64,000 bases of DNA from an uncultured Prevotella sp. Lineage in GTDB: Bacteria > Bacteroidota > Bacteroidia > Bacteroidales > Bacteroidaceae. Of this stretch, positions 8,677 through 18,416 are shown piece after piece (positions within the stretch are counted from its first letter, which is position 1; each line of letters starts with the position of its first letter). Under the pieces are notes generated by a model, which saw only the letters and a program-made list of their open reading frames with translations, was not told the DNA's origin and ran no database searches. Made by a program: the position numbers and the translations under genes. The stretch spans positions 40,337-104,336 of the forward strand of contig ONAR01000019.1 in the NCBI GenBank assembly GCA_900315835.1. The letters are read 5' to 3'.

Positions 8677-9852
8677 TTAACGCCTATGGAACAGGTCCTT
8701 GATGCCATCCATATCAAACGAAAGGGTGAAACGCAATGTCTGGTCGAGCGGGTTGCTCTTGGCTGTAGCGATGACGTAACCCGCATCGAGCGAGAAAGCA
8801 CTCATGCGGAAGCCCGCACCGACAGTGAAGTATTTACGGTTACCCTTGTTCTCACTCTCATGATGATAACCGGCGCGCAGGGCGAAGCGGTCGTTATAGT
8901 TGTATTCGGCGCCGACACTCCACTGCACCTCCTGCATTTCCTCCTTGAAACCGCCGGGGGCGTCGCTGAAGCTCTTGAAGATACCGCTGATGCTCGACAC
9001 ATCGTAGTAGTCCTTCTGCACACGCTGCTGATAGTCTTCAGTGCTCTCGCCGTCCTTCTGCTTAGGATAGGTGGGCACGAGCAGTTTATTGGCATCAGCG
9101 GCAATGGTGAAGCGGTTGTATTCGTCGATAGGAATCATCAGCGAGGCACCGAGACGCAGGTTGGTCGGAATGAACTCACTGTTGTCGCTGCCGCCGAAGG
9201 TAATCTTCGAACCGATGTTGGAGATGTTCATACCCAAGCCCAACTGACATTCGCGCTGACCGAGGTTGACATAGTTCTGGTAGTAAAGCGCGAGGTCGGC
9301 AGCGAAGGCTGAACCGGGCGACGTGTCGTCGGTGTAGCTGTAGGTAAGGTCGGAGTAGATCCAACGCACGGCGGCAGCGATGGAGAACTTCTCGCTGAGC
9401 ATGAGCGAGTAAGCCACGTCAAGCGACATCTCGTAAGGATTAATCGTCATGGCGTTGTCGCCGCTGACGTTGTTGTCGTCGGTCTGCACCTCACCCAAGG
9501 AGAAGTAGCGGAGCGAACCCGACACGGCGGAATAGTCGCCGATGCGGTAGTAGCCGGCGATGTAGCCGAGGTTGATGTCGTTGACCAACTGCCGCAGCCA
9601 AGGCGTGAAGTTGAGCGCCACGCCCGCACGGCTGATGGCGAACGGGTACTTGGCCGGGTTCCAATACTGCGAGTTGACGTCAGGGTCGGTGGCTGCACCG
9701 ACGTCACCCATGGAGCCGGCGCGGGCATCAGGCGCAATGCTCTGCGACGTCACCGAGGTGTTGACGGGGTTGAACATATCCTTCTTGTCCTGTGCCTTCG
9801 CGGCAACCGTCACGAAGACAAGGAGGAGGAAAAAGAGAATCTTTCTTTTCAT
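8677..9852 (-). CDS. porV: Type IX secretion outer-membrane protein PorV
   Basis: A 391-residue outer-membrane barrel of the FadL-like PorV/LptO family, which carries T9SS cargo to the PorU sortase. A signal peptide is clear (cleavage after VAAKAQ). The early region ARAGSMGDVGAATDPDVNSQYWNPAKYPFA is diagnostic of PorV, and alternating hydrophobic strands continue to the terminal ...LRFTLSF strand. It follows porU by 39 bp in the direction of transcription, the conserved PorU-PorV arrangement. Confidence 0.92.
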   Translation of the reverse strand: MKRKILFFLLLVFVTVAAKAQDKKDMFNPVNTSVTSQSIAPDARAGSMGDVGAATDPDVNSQYWNPAKYPFAISRAGVALNFTPWLRQLVNDINLGYIAGYYRIGDYSAVSGSLRYFSLGEVQTDDNNVSGDNAMTINPYEMSLDVAYSLMLSEKFSIAAAVRWIYSDLTYSYTDDTSPGSAFAADLALYYQNYVNLGQRECQLGLGMNISNIGSKITFGGSDNSEFIPTNLRLGASLMIPIDEYNRFTIAADANKLLVPTYPKQKDGESTEDYQQRVQKDYYDVSSISGIFKSFSDAPGGFKEEMQEVQWSVGAEYNYNDRFALRAGYHHESENKGNRKYFTVGAGFRMSAFSLDAGYVIATAKSNPLDQTLRFTLSFDMDGIKDLFHRR

Positions 9853-9891
9853 CTTGTGTTGTTAAACTGACTTATTAACGCTAACAGTCAA

Positions 9892-12800
9892 TTAATTATT
9901 GTTGATAATAATGAGTTTCTTTGCCTTCGATGCCGCTGCGCTGCCGTCCGACGACACCCGTGCGCGGTAGAGATAGACACCGGTCTGCAACCGCTTGCCG
10001 TCACCAGTGGTCAGATTCCAGTCGATGGTGTAGTTGTTGGTGTCGGATGTACCTTGTTCGCTGTGCGACCACAACAGCCGGCCGCTCATGTCGAATACAT
10101 CGATGATGACATACAGGTCACTGCCACGGAAGTTGTGGTTGATGATGAACGACGTCGAGGTGGTAGCGGGATTGCGCGACGCGGCGACGCTGAAGATGGT
10201 AGGTACGAGCCCCTTTACCACCGTGAAGTCGAGCGTAGCCGTAGAGGCGTTGTTCATGTTGTCCCAGGCCCGGAACAGCAGTGAGTGGTGGCCCGGCTCA
10301 AGTGCCGGTATGCTGTACCAGGTGGAGCCTGAGGTGTACGACCCGAAGTCAAACTGGAAGTTGTCGTTGAGGTTGTAGGTGCGGCTGGCCTCACCGTCGA
10401 CAATCAGTTCGAGGTCGTGGCCGATGCCGTTGCCCGTGGCGTTGATGCCGTCATCATCGCTGAGCTGTGCAACGAAGTAAGGCGTTGGATTGACGTTGCC
10501 GCCATTCTGGAAGTCGGGGCTGTTGAGATAGCACCTGATTTTCGGCCCGATGGAGTCAGAACCGATGGTGCCGCTGCCGCCGAGGATGAACGCCTCGGAT
10601 GAGCCGTGGGCTGAGAGCGAGCGGTCGGCTTTGACCGCATAGGCGCAGACCAGACCGGTGGCGTTATCGTAGTTGAGGTCGACCGGTACGACGAACTGCA
10701 TGCTGAAGCGTCCGCCACGAATGCTGTCGGTACCGTTGTACACGTTCTTCGTGCGGTTATAGAACTGGAACGGGGTGTTCGCCCCCTTGTCTGACCGTGC
10801 GCTGGGGTTCATGTGGCAGGTGATGAGCTCACGCGAGTCGAGCACCTGCAACGACACGGTGCCGTTGAAGTCATTCTGCACCGTCGACTCACTGCTGCCA
10901 CTGACGTGACCCGCGATGGAGGCGACGGACCCACTGGCCAAATTGACGGGCGTGGTGCTGACCGGCTGACCGTTGATGGAGTCGATGACAACCGTTGCCT
11001 GCGGCAGGTTGAGCGACAGGGCGGGATCGCCGAGCAGCGTGTACTGCAGTTTGTTGTCGGTCAAGTCGCCGCCCGAGGTAATCAGATAATTCTTTGCCCG
11101 CCGCTGCGCCTCACCGAGCGTCAATGCCTTACCGTTTTCCGTGCTCAGCACATAGCGCAGGAAGGCGCGGTTGATGAGGCCGTTGTAGTAAGCATACACC
11201 GTACGCGTGGTGCCGTAGAAGGCGACGGCGCCGCCGTTGGCATTGAGCACCGCCGTCTCGCCGATGTTGTCAACAAGGCCGTCGAAAGCCATGATGTCGC
11301 ACGACGCCGTAATCCACAGCGGCAAGTTCGTGTTGGTAAACGACTGGAAGTCGCTCAGCGTCAGCACAGCCTCGTGCGAGATCCAGTCGGCGCGGCCGTG
11401 ACCGGAATAGTCCATGATGAGCGCACCCTGCTTCTGCTGTTGCTTGATGATATTGGATACGTCGGGATAGCGGTTACCCGTAGAAGTCACCTCCTCAGCA
11501 TAGGCATCCCACATCACTTTCTTCACCTGGTAGCCGGGGTGAGCGGCCATCACCTGCTCGGCTGCAATATTACAGTCGCTCATGTGGAGGTTGCTGTTGC
11601 CGTCGTCGCCCATAAACATCATCACGTTCTGCCAGGCGCCGGCGTTGTCGTTATCCATATAGCTGATGGCCTTGTCCACCATAATCTTTGCGTCGGCAGC
11701 TGTCGATACGGGGAAGCGGCCGATGCCCAAGTCAAGCATGTCGGGCTTGCTGTTGTAGCTGTTCTGTAGGTTGACGCCCTCGCCATCGTCGAGATAGCCG
11801 AAGAAGCCGTCATCGACGTAACAGTGCACCTCATTGAAGGAGTTCTCGCTCTCGTAGCACAGCAAGTAGTCGTCGGGGTCGAGGTTGCGGCAGCCGCTGG
11901 TGAGCATGCGGTTATCCCACACGCCGTCGCCGAAGAGCAGCAGATAGCGCGGCAGGTCGGCATCGGTCTCTGCCCGGTCGTAAAGCATCTTCATATAGCG
12001 GCGATAGGCGTTGGCGTCGGGTGTGCCGCTCGAGAACTCGTTGTACAGTTCGTCGGCCGGCACAATGTTGATGCGCAGCGAGTCGTGCTGACGGTGGTAA
12101 GCCGCCAGGCGCTCGGCCTGAGCAAGCAGTTTCTGTGAGGTAGGAATGATGATGACCATGTCGGCCTGCGCGTCGGCATGATGGTCCTGATTGGTAATAT
12201 TATAAACGTATTCAGGTGCGGGGAACGTCTGTGTGAGGTCGGGTGCAGGCGCTGGTTTGTCGTAAGCCAGCGACACGTAGTCGAGATGAACCGGACCACC
12301 TGCGAGCGTCGTAATCTTCACTGTGTCGGTGGCATTGAGCGTGGAGAGCTGATAGGTGGCGGCGCGCTCGTTGGCAGCATCAAGGTCCGCAAGCGTCACC
12401 GAAATGGTACCGAGCGTGGAGCCGTTGACGGCGATGGAGACGCGTGCGTTCTGACCGGCGGTGACGTTCACCGACAGCTGCGCCGAACTGACACCCTTAG
12501 GATGGGTGATGACGAGGCGTTTCGTGGCGTTGGTATTGATGGCCTCAGGGTCGAAGAGGTTGCGGCCGCCCTCGTACCAGCTGAAGCCGTCGACCTCATA
12601 GAGCGAGTGATAATCGTCGGCCGAGGGATAGAAGCTGTTGAGGAATGCGGTGGAGTCTACCGAGGCAGGCGTGGAGTCGTTCTCGGTGAGGAAATAATAA
12701 CCATAACTGGAATAGGGATTGCGCGTGCGGCGTGCGGCAGTGTTGCTCGACCAGCTCACAGGACCGCGGGCGTAGAACAGACGGTGACCGTTGACCATAC

Positions 12801-13500
12801 AGGTCGGCACCTCTTTCAAGTCATCATGGGCGGCCAGCTCATCGCCGTTCAGCACCTCATTCTGCAGATTGCCGCCATAGCCGTAGATCTTCACGCGGCT
12901 CAGGTCGCTGAAGCCGGCTTGCCGCGCCACGGCGCTGGTGAGCTCATACACACCCGTTTCCGGCACCCTGATCTTCGCCCAACGGCCGGAGCGCAGCACC
13001 GAATGGGCAGCGTAGCGCGACGACGCATCGGTGGCGCGTGTGGTGGCAGCATTGGAAAGCGCAGAAGCCGAGGCAACGCGCGCGACCGACTTTGCCTTTC
13101 CGGCAACAGCCGCAGGCTTGGCATCGACACGCAGCATGAAGCTCACCAATATCTGGTATTTGCCATCGCGATAGACCAACGGACAGAAGTTCATATTGAG
13201 CATTGTCGAACGGCGGTCGTACAGCATCTGCTGGCTCACCACGGGAAGGGTAGGCAACGAGTCGGCCGACAGCCGGTGGTAGTTGGCAATGTCGGTCGGT
13301 GTCATGTCGATGAACTCGGGATAGACGATGGAGGCGGTATAGATGGAGTCGCGGTAGTCGGCGGGAAGGGGGATGGTATAGCTGAAATGCGGCAATACCG
13401 AATCGACACTCACTTGTTCGGAAGCGAGGTTGAAGAACCGCTGCGCACTTGCCGAAAGACCGAGGGCAAGCAGAACGAGAAGTGTATAGAGTCTGTTCAT
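9892..13500 (-). CDS. porU: Type IX secretion system sortase PorU
   Basis: A 1202-residue gingipain-like (C25) cysteine peptidase. In the known system PorU cuts the C-terminal signal from cargo and attaches the protein to A-LPS at the cell surface. A signal peptide is present (LGLSASAQ). The catalytic His is in YSGHGRADW (His701) and the nucleophile in ITASCDIMAF (Cys734). The last ~90 residues (FDMSGRLLW...GVYLYRARV) form a CTD-like fold, as is normal for PorU itself. It is 39 bp upstream of porV and 24 bp after the FAH-family gene. Confidence 0.93.
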   Translation of the reverse strand: MNRLYTLLVLLALGLSASAQRFFNLASEQVSVDSVLPHFSYTIPLPADYRDSIYTASIVYPEFIDMTPTDIANYHRLSADSLPTLPVVSQQMLYDRRSTMLNMNFCPLVYRDGKYQILVSFMLRVDAKPAAVAGKAKSVARVASASALSNAATTRATDASSRYAAHSVLRSGRWAKIRVPETGVYELTSAVARQAGFSDLSRVKIYGYGGNLQNEVLNGDELAAHDDLKEVPTCMVNGHRLFYARGPVSWSSNTAARRTRNPYSSYGYYFLTENDSTPASVDSTAFLNSFYPSADDYHSLYEVDGFSWYEGGRNLFDPEAINTNATKRLVITHPKGVSSAQLSVNVTAGQNARVSIAVNGSTLGTISVTLADLDAANERAATYQLSTLNATDTVKITTLAGGPVHLDYVSLAYDKPAPAPDLTQTFPAPEYVYNITNQDHHADAQADMVIIIPTSQKLLAQAERLAAYHRQHDSLRINIVPADELYNEFSSGTPDANAYRRYMKMLYDRAETDADLPRYLLLFGDGVWDNRMLTSGCRNLDPDDYLLCYESENSFNEVHCYVDDGFFGYLDDGEGVNLQNSYNSKPDMLDLGIGRFPVSTAADAKIMVDKAISYMDNDNAGAWQNVMMFMGDDGNSNLHMSDCNIAAEQVMAAHPGYQVKKVMWDAYAEEVTSTGNRYPDVSNIIKQQQKQGALIMDYSGHGRADWISHEAVLTLSDFQSFTNTNLPLWITASCDIMAFDGLVDNIGETAVLNANGGAVAFYGTTRTVYAYYNGLINRAFLRYVLSTENGKALTLGEAQRRAKNYLITSGGDLTDNKLQYTLLGDPALSLNLPQATVVIDSINGQPVSTTPVNLASGSVASIAGHVSGSSESTVQNDFNGTVSLQVLDSRELITCHMNPSARSDKGANTPFQFYNRTKNVYNGTDSIRGGRFSMQFVVPVDLNYDNATGLVCAYAVKADRSLSAHGSSEAFILGGSGTIGSDSIGPKIRCYLNSPDFQNGGNVNPTPYFVAQLSDDDGINATGNGIGHDLELIVDGEASRTYNLNDNFQFDFGSYTSGSTWYSIPALEPGHHSLLFRAWDNMNNASTATLDFTVVKGLVPTIFSVAASRNPATTSTSFIINHNFRGSDLYVIIDVFDMSGRLLWSHSEQGTSDTNNYTIDWNLTTGDGKRLQTGVYLYRARVSSDGSAAASKAKKLIIINNN

Positions 13501-13524
13501 ATATTTAGTTTGGGTCGAGCGCGG

Positions 13525-14142
13525 TTACTTGCAGTAGAAGTCAAGCACCTTTTGCTCTTTTAGCCATCCCTCGAGATGGTCGTTGACATGCACCGGTCCA
13601 CTGCCGGCCGGTGTTCCGGTGAAGAGCAGGTCACCCGTCTTGAGCGTGAACGTGCGGCTCAGGTAGGCGATGGTCGCGTCGATGGTATGAAGCATCGATG
13701 ACGTCGCGTCGTCCTGCACCGTCCGGCCGTTGATGTCGAGGTGGAACGGCAGCTGACCGACAAGCGGCAGCTTCTCCACCGGCACCCACTCGCCGATGAC
13801 CGCCGATCCGTCGAAGTTCTTGGCCAAGTCGAGCGGCCAACCCTTGGCGGCGAGCTGGCGCTGCACGTCGTAAGCCGTGAAGTCAATGCCAAGCGTCAGG
13901 GCGTCGTAGTAACGGTGGGCAAAGCGCTCGGGAATGGACTTCCCCAGGCGGCTGATGCGCACCACCACCTCAGCCTCGAAGTCGATGCGCCCGAGGTCGT
14001 CTGGTACGAAGAAGGGTTTGCCGCCCTTCAGCAGACAGGAGTCGGCCTTGAGGAAGACGATAGGCTCTTCTGTTTTCAACAACGCTTCTTTCGCCGAATT
14101 ATTGTGTGTGGCATAGTTCATGCCGAGGCAAAGTATCTTCAT
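13525..14142 (-). CDS. Fumarylacetoacetate hydrolase family protein
   Basis: A 205-residue protein of the FAH/FAHD1 fold, cytoplasmic and metal-dependent. The family signature is seen as MKILCLGMNYATH, the acidic metal ligands in IDFEAEVVV, then LGIDFTAYDVQR and LLFTGTPAGSGPV. Members act as acylpyruvate hydrolases or oxaloacetate decarboxylases; the substrate here is not determinable. It lies 5 bp downstream of the S8 protease gene and 24 bp upstream of porU, so it shares their transcript although no functional link to secretion is evident. Confidence 0.88.
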   Translation of the reverse strand: MKILCLGMNYATHNNSAKEALLKTEEPIVFLKADSCLLKGGKPFFVPDDLGRIDFEAEVVVRISRLGKSIPERFAHRYYDALTLGIDFTAYDVQRQLAAKGWPLDLAKNFDGSAVIGEWVPVEKLPLVGQLPFHLDINGRTVQDDATSSMLHTIDATIAYLSRTFTLKTGDLLFTGTPAGSGPVHVNDHLEGWLKEQKVLDFYCK

Positions 14143-14147
14143 AATCG

Positions 14148-16265
14148 TCAGTTTATCGTTGGGTTCAACAGCAGCTTCCTGCCGTTCTGTATATATAAGC
14201 CCCGTGGCAGACGGCTGCTGTCAGTGCCGACGTAGCGGCCGTCGAGGGTGTAGATGCGGCCGTCAGCGCGGCGGTCTGCCTTGATGGTGGTGATGCCGTT
14301 GAGCTGTTGTTCGATGAGCGCCAGTCCGGCGGCGGCATCAATCTGTCCGTAGCCGTAGTAGTTGTTGGGATAGCTGAGCGACGCATCGTAATGGGTGCTG
14401 GTCTTGGCAATGATGTCGAGGCAGTCGGCGGGTGTAAGCCGTGGATTGGCCTGTAGCCAGAGGGCGATGATGCCCGTGACGATGGGGGCCGACATCGACG
14501 TGCCGCTGTTGGCATTCCAGGCATAGGTGCGGCCGTTGTGGGTGAAGTGGCGCACGTCGCTGTTGATGTCGTTGGCCGTAGGTTTATTGGCCAGATACCA
14601 ACTGCTGTACGAAGAGATGATGTTCTGTCCCGGTGCCAATACATCGGGTTTGACGCGTCCGTCAAACGTCGGTCCGACCGATGAGAACGTGGCGTAACTG
14701 CCGTTGGTGGCGGTGTTGTAGACGTGGGTCTGACCGAGGTAGTTGACAAACGACGTGCGGTAGCCCGAGGCACCGACGCAGATGACCGACGGCGCGCTGC
14801 CGGGTGAGAGGATGCTGTGGGTGTTGTCGATGACGCAGCGGCTGTTCTCGTTGGCCGAACTGTCGTCGCGGCTGAACGTACCCGACGAAGGATACAGCTC
14901 TACGTCGGTATCGGCGCCCACGATGGCGATTGCCGCCGTGAAGCTCTTCACGGTAAGCGGCGTGAGCACCCAGTCGATGATGGTCTGCGTGGCGTCGTAG
15001 CTCTCGGGGTAGGCCATGACGGCGAGGGCGAGGCTGTCGGTGCCGACGATGAGGGTGTCGGTATAGACCGAGTCGGGAGCGGCCAAGACGCTGTCGGTGG
15101 GCAGCAAGATGGCGACTTGCGATGACGCAGCCTGAGCAGTGGCACTGCCCTTCATACGCACGCGCAGCTGATAGGCCGAGGCCGCACGCGTAGAGCAGCT
15201 GATGGCGCCGCGGTTGTATGCGTTGATGCAAACTGAGTCGACGCCGGCGGGCTTGTGCACATAGTTGACCAGCCCACCCTGATTACCGGCCGAGGCAACG
15301 ATAATATGGCCGGGGCCGCAGAGCGAGTCGAGCATGGCATAGTAAAGCTGGTCGTAGCCCATGAAATCCTGCAGACTGCCTTCGCTGAAGTTGATGACGC
15401 AGGGCTTCCCTACCCTATCGGCATAATCGAAGATATATTTGAAACCGAGGGCGTCGAGGGCGAAGGTATATTTGTAGTAGTCGTCGGGATTGAGCAACTC
15501 GATGTCGTCGGTCGTCACGTTATTCACCAGACAGAGGTCGGCATCGGGCGCCACTCCGGCATAAGCCGACAGCGTGTCTTTGCCCTCCGCGCCACTGCCG
15601 GCCGCCGTCCCCGTGGTGTGGGTGCCGTGGGTCTGGATGGTGCCGTCGCGGCCGGTACCGAGGGCCAACAGCGTCTGCTCGCCGGTATAGTCACGCCCGA
15701 CAGGGAGCGTGCTGCCGATGGTGTCGAGCGACAGCTGATCCCAGAAAGCCTTGATGCGGTAACGGCTCATGTCAGCGCTGAAGAAGTTGGGATGGGTGAG
15801 GTCGAAACCTATGTCCTGCACGCCCACCACAACGCCGCTGCCGGTGTACTGTCGCGAGAGGCTGAGTCCCTCGTTGGCGGCGGTGATGTTGAGCAGCAGC
15901 CGGGTGGTATCCATCAGCACATGCTTGCCACGGCGCGCCTCAATGCGCTTCACCTCGGGACGTGCAGAGAGGGCGGCGAGCGAACTGACGGGCAACTCAG
16001 CGATACCCAGCGACCCGTAATGCGCCAACAAACGGCCGCGGGCGTCGGCAACGACACCACTGAGGTTGTCGTTGGCCTTGACGAAGGCGATGATGTGGCG
16101 CGACGACGGCGTCATCGGCTTAGCCCTCGCCACGTCGGACCGCATCGACTGCCGACAAGCCTGACGGACGAGCGGCGACATCTTCGACCATACGGGCAGC
16201 TGCGCGTTGGCTGGAAGGAAGGCTGCGGAGGCGAGCAACAGCAATAGAAATCGGACTATCTTCAT
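14148..16265 (-). CDS. Secreted S8 (subtilisin-like) serine protease
   Basis: A 705-residue exported protease. MKIVRFLLLLLAS at 16265 is chosen as the start because it begins the signal peptide (cleavage near PANAQ). The catalytic triad is visible: Asp151 in GVQDIG, His213 in THGTHTTG, Ser590 in GTSMSAP. The long gap between His and Ser is filled by a beta-rich insert. The C-terminal tail (IYTLDGRYVG...LPRGLYI) resembles short C-terminal modules often seen on Prevotella exported proteins and may be a T9SS-type signal, which would suit its place at the head of the porU/porV operon. Confidence 0.9.
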   Translation of the reverse strand: MKIVRFLLLLLASAAFLPANAQLPVWSKMSPLVRQACRQSMRSDVARAKPMTPSSRHIIAFVKANDNLSGVVADARGRLLAHYGSLGIAELPVSSLAALSARPEVKRIEARRGKHVLMDTTRLLLNITAANEGLSLSRQYTGSGVVVGVQDIGFDLTHPNFFSADMSRYRIKAFWDQLSLDTIGSTLPVGRDYTGEQTLLALGTGRDGTIQTHGTHTTGTAAGSGAEGKDTLSAYAGVAPDADLCLVNNVTTDDIELLNPDDYYKYTFALDALGFKYIFDYADRVGKPCVINFSEGSLQDFMGYDQLYYAMLDSLCGPGHIIVASAGNQGGLVNYVHKPAGVDSVCINAYNRGAISCSTRAASAYQLRVRMKGSATAQAASSQVAILLPTDSVLAAPDSVYTDTLIVGTDSLALAVMAYPESYDATQTIIDWVLTPLTVKSFTAAIAIVGADTDVELYPSSGTFSRDDSSANENSRCVIDNTHSILSPGSAPSVICVGASGYRTSFVNYLGQTHVYNTATNGSYATFSSVGPTFDGRVKPDVLAPGQNIISSYSSWYLANKPTANDINSDVRHFTHNGRTYAWNANSGTSMSAPIVTGIIALWLQANPRLTPADCLDIIAKTSTHYDASLSYPNNYYGYGQIDAAAGLALIEQQLNGITTIKADRRADGRIYTLDGRYVGTDSSRLPRGLYIQNGRKLLLNPTIN

Positions 16266-16331
16266 CTGACTGGTTTTCTCTTTGCATTCCCCATCGTTGC
16301 CCTCTGATACAGAAGGCAGGGAGGACTGATG

Positions 16332-16362
16332 CAAAGTTAATAAAAAAAGGCTATGGACGCAA
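16332..16362 (-). promoter_or_regulatory. Promoter of the S8 protease/porUV/ispF operon
   Basis: On the minus strand TTG (16360-16362), 20 bp, TAACTTTG (16332-16339). The -33 element lies inside the loop of the hairpin that ends the upstream tsf transcript, so the promoter and terminator overlap. Confidence 0.65.
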
Positions 16363-16375
16363 TATCCATAGCCTT
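16342..16375 (-). terminator. Intrinsic terminator of the rplM-rpsI-rpsB-tsf operon
   Basis: AAGGCTATGGA (16347-16357) pairs perfectly with TCCATAGCCTT (16365-16375) around a 7-base loop. On the minus strand the stem is followed by a run of seven T residues, a classic intrinsic terminator 60 bp past tsf. Confidence 0.88.
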
Positions 16376-16432
16376 AATTCTTATCTAAACTACAAGTTGA
16401 ATGCTCCACTTGCAGCTAACTTATCAAAATGC

Positions 16433-17434
16433 TTAGTCGGCAGAGAGGCTGAAGCGCTTGTAGGCAACGACCTTCAGGTCCTTGCTCTGCTTAGCGAGCC
16501 ACTGAGCGACGCTCTCCTTAGCACCTTCGTCGCCGAACTGGAACTCCTGATCGACGAGGCAGCTCTCCTTGAAGAACTTAGCCATACGGCCCTTGGCGAT
16601 GTTCTGAATCATCTGCTCCTTGAGGTTGGCAGCAGCGGTAGCCGACACTTCCTTGCGGATGGCGATAGCCTTGTCGGCGTCCTCCTGAGTGAGCCAGCCC
16701 TTAGCCACGTTGGAAGCGATGTGATCGTCGCTGTCAACGAGGTTGGCGTTGATGCCGGCCTTCTTCAGAGCCACGTTGACCTGACGCTCTACCTGCTCCT
16801 CCTTGGTCTTCTCGATGGCGATGCGCAGTTCCTCGTCCTTCACTGACTGGGGAACGCTGGCCTCATCGAGAGCCACAGGCTTCATAGCAGCCACCTGCAT
16901 GGCCACCTTGTAGCCAGCCTCTTCGTTGGCCTCAGAGAGCTGAACCATCGTAGCCAGGGTGTGGCGGCGCATGTGGTCGTAGACAGAGATGTTGTCGCCC
17001 TCGAGCACATTGTAGCCGTCGAGCTCCATCTTCTCGCCCACCACGCCAGAACGGCGGGTCACAGCCTCAGCCACGGTCAGACCGTCGCTGATCTTCAGCT
17101 CCTTCACCTCGTCGAGGGTATGAGCCTTAGCGGCAATGGCAGCGTCGAGAATCTCCTGAGTCAGAGCGACATAGTCGGCGCCATTGGCCACGAAGTCGGT
17201 CTCGCACTTCAGGGCGATCATGGCAGCGAAGCCATTGACGTTCTTCACGAGTACGCAACCGTTGGATGTGGTGCGGTCGGAACGCTTGGCAGCGATAGCC
17301 AGACCACGCTCGCGAACGAGCTCCACAGCCTTATTGATATCACCATCAGCCTCGGCCAGGGCCTTTTTGCAGTCCTTCATGCCGGCGCCGGTCATGGCGC
17401 GCAGCTTCTTGATGTCTTCAATTGTAACAGCCAT
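16433..17434 (-). CDS. tsf: Translation elongation factor Ts
   Basis: A 333-residue nucleotide exchange factor for EF-Tu. The N-terminal UBA-like region (LRAMTGAGMKDCKKALAEA) and the first core repeat with FAAMIALKCETDFVA are typical. Length is as expected for Bacteroidota, longer than the E. coli protein. It is last in the rplM-rpsI-rpsB-tsf operon, 40 bp after rpsB, and followed by a strong terminator. Confidence 0.97.
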   Translation of the reverse strand: MAVTIEDIKKLRAMTGAGMKDCKKALAEADGDINKAVELVRERGLAIAAKRSDRTTSNGCVLVKNVNGFAAMIALKCETDFVANGADYVALTQEILDAAIAAKAHTLDEVKELKISDGLTVAEAVTRRSGVVGEKMELDGYNVLEGDNISVYDHMRRHTLATMVQLSEANEEAGYKVAMQVAAMKPVALDEASVPQSVKDEELRIAIEKTKEEQVERQVNVALKKAGINANLVDSDDHIASNVAKGWLTQEDADKAIAIRKEVSATAAANLKEQMIQNIAKGRMAKFFKESCLVDQEFQFGDEGAKESVAQWLAKQSKDLKVVAYKRFSLSAD

Positions 17435-17474
17435 AATTTGTTTTCCTTATGTTTTAATGGGTTAAAAACATGAA

Positions 17475-18317
17475 TTACTCAGCAGCGGGAGCGGCGTCCT
17501 CGGCGGGAGCAGCCTCAGCAGCGGGAGCCTCAGCAGGAGCTTCCTCGCGGCGTGCGCGGCGGCTGTGACGGCGGCCTTCAGCGGCCTCGTCCTGCTGCTC
17601 GGCAGCAGCCTTGTCGTCAGCCTTCTCAGCCTTGTGCTCCTCCAGACCCTCGGCGATGGCACCGCAGCAAGCATTGAGGATGACCTCGATGCTGTCCTTA
17701 GCGTCGTCGTTGGCTGGGATGACATAGTCAACGTTGCGGGGATCAGAGTTGGTATCAACGATACCGAACACGGGGATGCCCAGACGGTTGGCCTCCTTCA
17801 CGGCGATGTGCTCCTTCATCACGTCGATGACGAACAGGGCAGCCGGCAGACGGGTCAGGTCAGCGATAGAACCGAGGTTCTTCTCGAGCTTGGCGCGCTG
17901 GCGGTTAATCTGCAGCAGCTCACGCTTAGAGAGGTTAGAGAAGGTACCGTCGCTCATCATCTTGTCGATGTTGGCCATCTTCTTCACAGCCTTGCGGATG
18001 GTGGGGAAGTTGGTGAGCATGCCACCGGGCCAGCGCTCGATGACGTAAGGCATGTTGACGCTTGCAGCCTTCTCAGCCACAATGTCCTTGGCCTGCTTCT
18101 TCGTAGCAACGAAGAGGATCTTGCGGCCGCTCTTGGCGATAGCCTTCAGGGCGTCGGCAGCCTCGTCAATCTTGGCTACGGTCTTGTTGAGGTCGATGAT
18201 ATGAATGCCATTGCGCTCCATGAAGATGTAAGGAGCCATGGCGGGGTTCCACTTACGCTTCAGGTGGCCGAAGTGGCAACCTGCCTGAAGCAGTTGGTCG
18301 AATGATGTTCTTGACAT
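17475..18317 (-). CDS. rpsB: 30S ribosomal protein S2
   Basis: A 280-residue S2 protein. The core (LLQAGCHFGHLKRKWNPAM, FVATKKQAKDIV, ERWPGGMLTNF, VIPANDDAKDSI) is intact. The C-terminus has an unusual ~55-residue tail rich in Ala, Glu and Arg (after EGLEEHKAEK), probably disordered on the ribosome surface. It precedes tsf, as in most bacteria. Confidence 0.97.
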   Translation of the reverse strand: MSRTSFDQLLQAGCHFGHLKRKWNPAMAPYIFMERNGIHIIDLNKTVAKIDEAADALKAIAKSGRKILFVATKKQAKDIVAEKAASVNMPYVIERWPGGMLTNFPTIRKAVKKMANIDKMMSDGTFSNLSKRELLQINRQRAKLEKNLGSIADLTRLPAALFVIDVMKEHIAVKEANRLGIPVFGIVDTNSDPRNVDYVIPANDDAKDSIEVILNACCGAIAEGLEEHKAEKADDKAAAEQQDEAAEGRRHSRRARREEAPAEAPAAEAAPAEDAAPAAE

Positions 18318-18416
18318 TGTCTTGATAAAATTTTAATGTGTTTACTTTCTGTTGAAATCAGCCGGCAGGTAGCCCAAAGGGATCCTGCCAGTTTAGATGC
18401 TAAACGCTTTAGGCCA

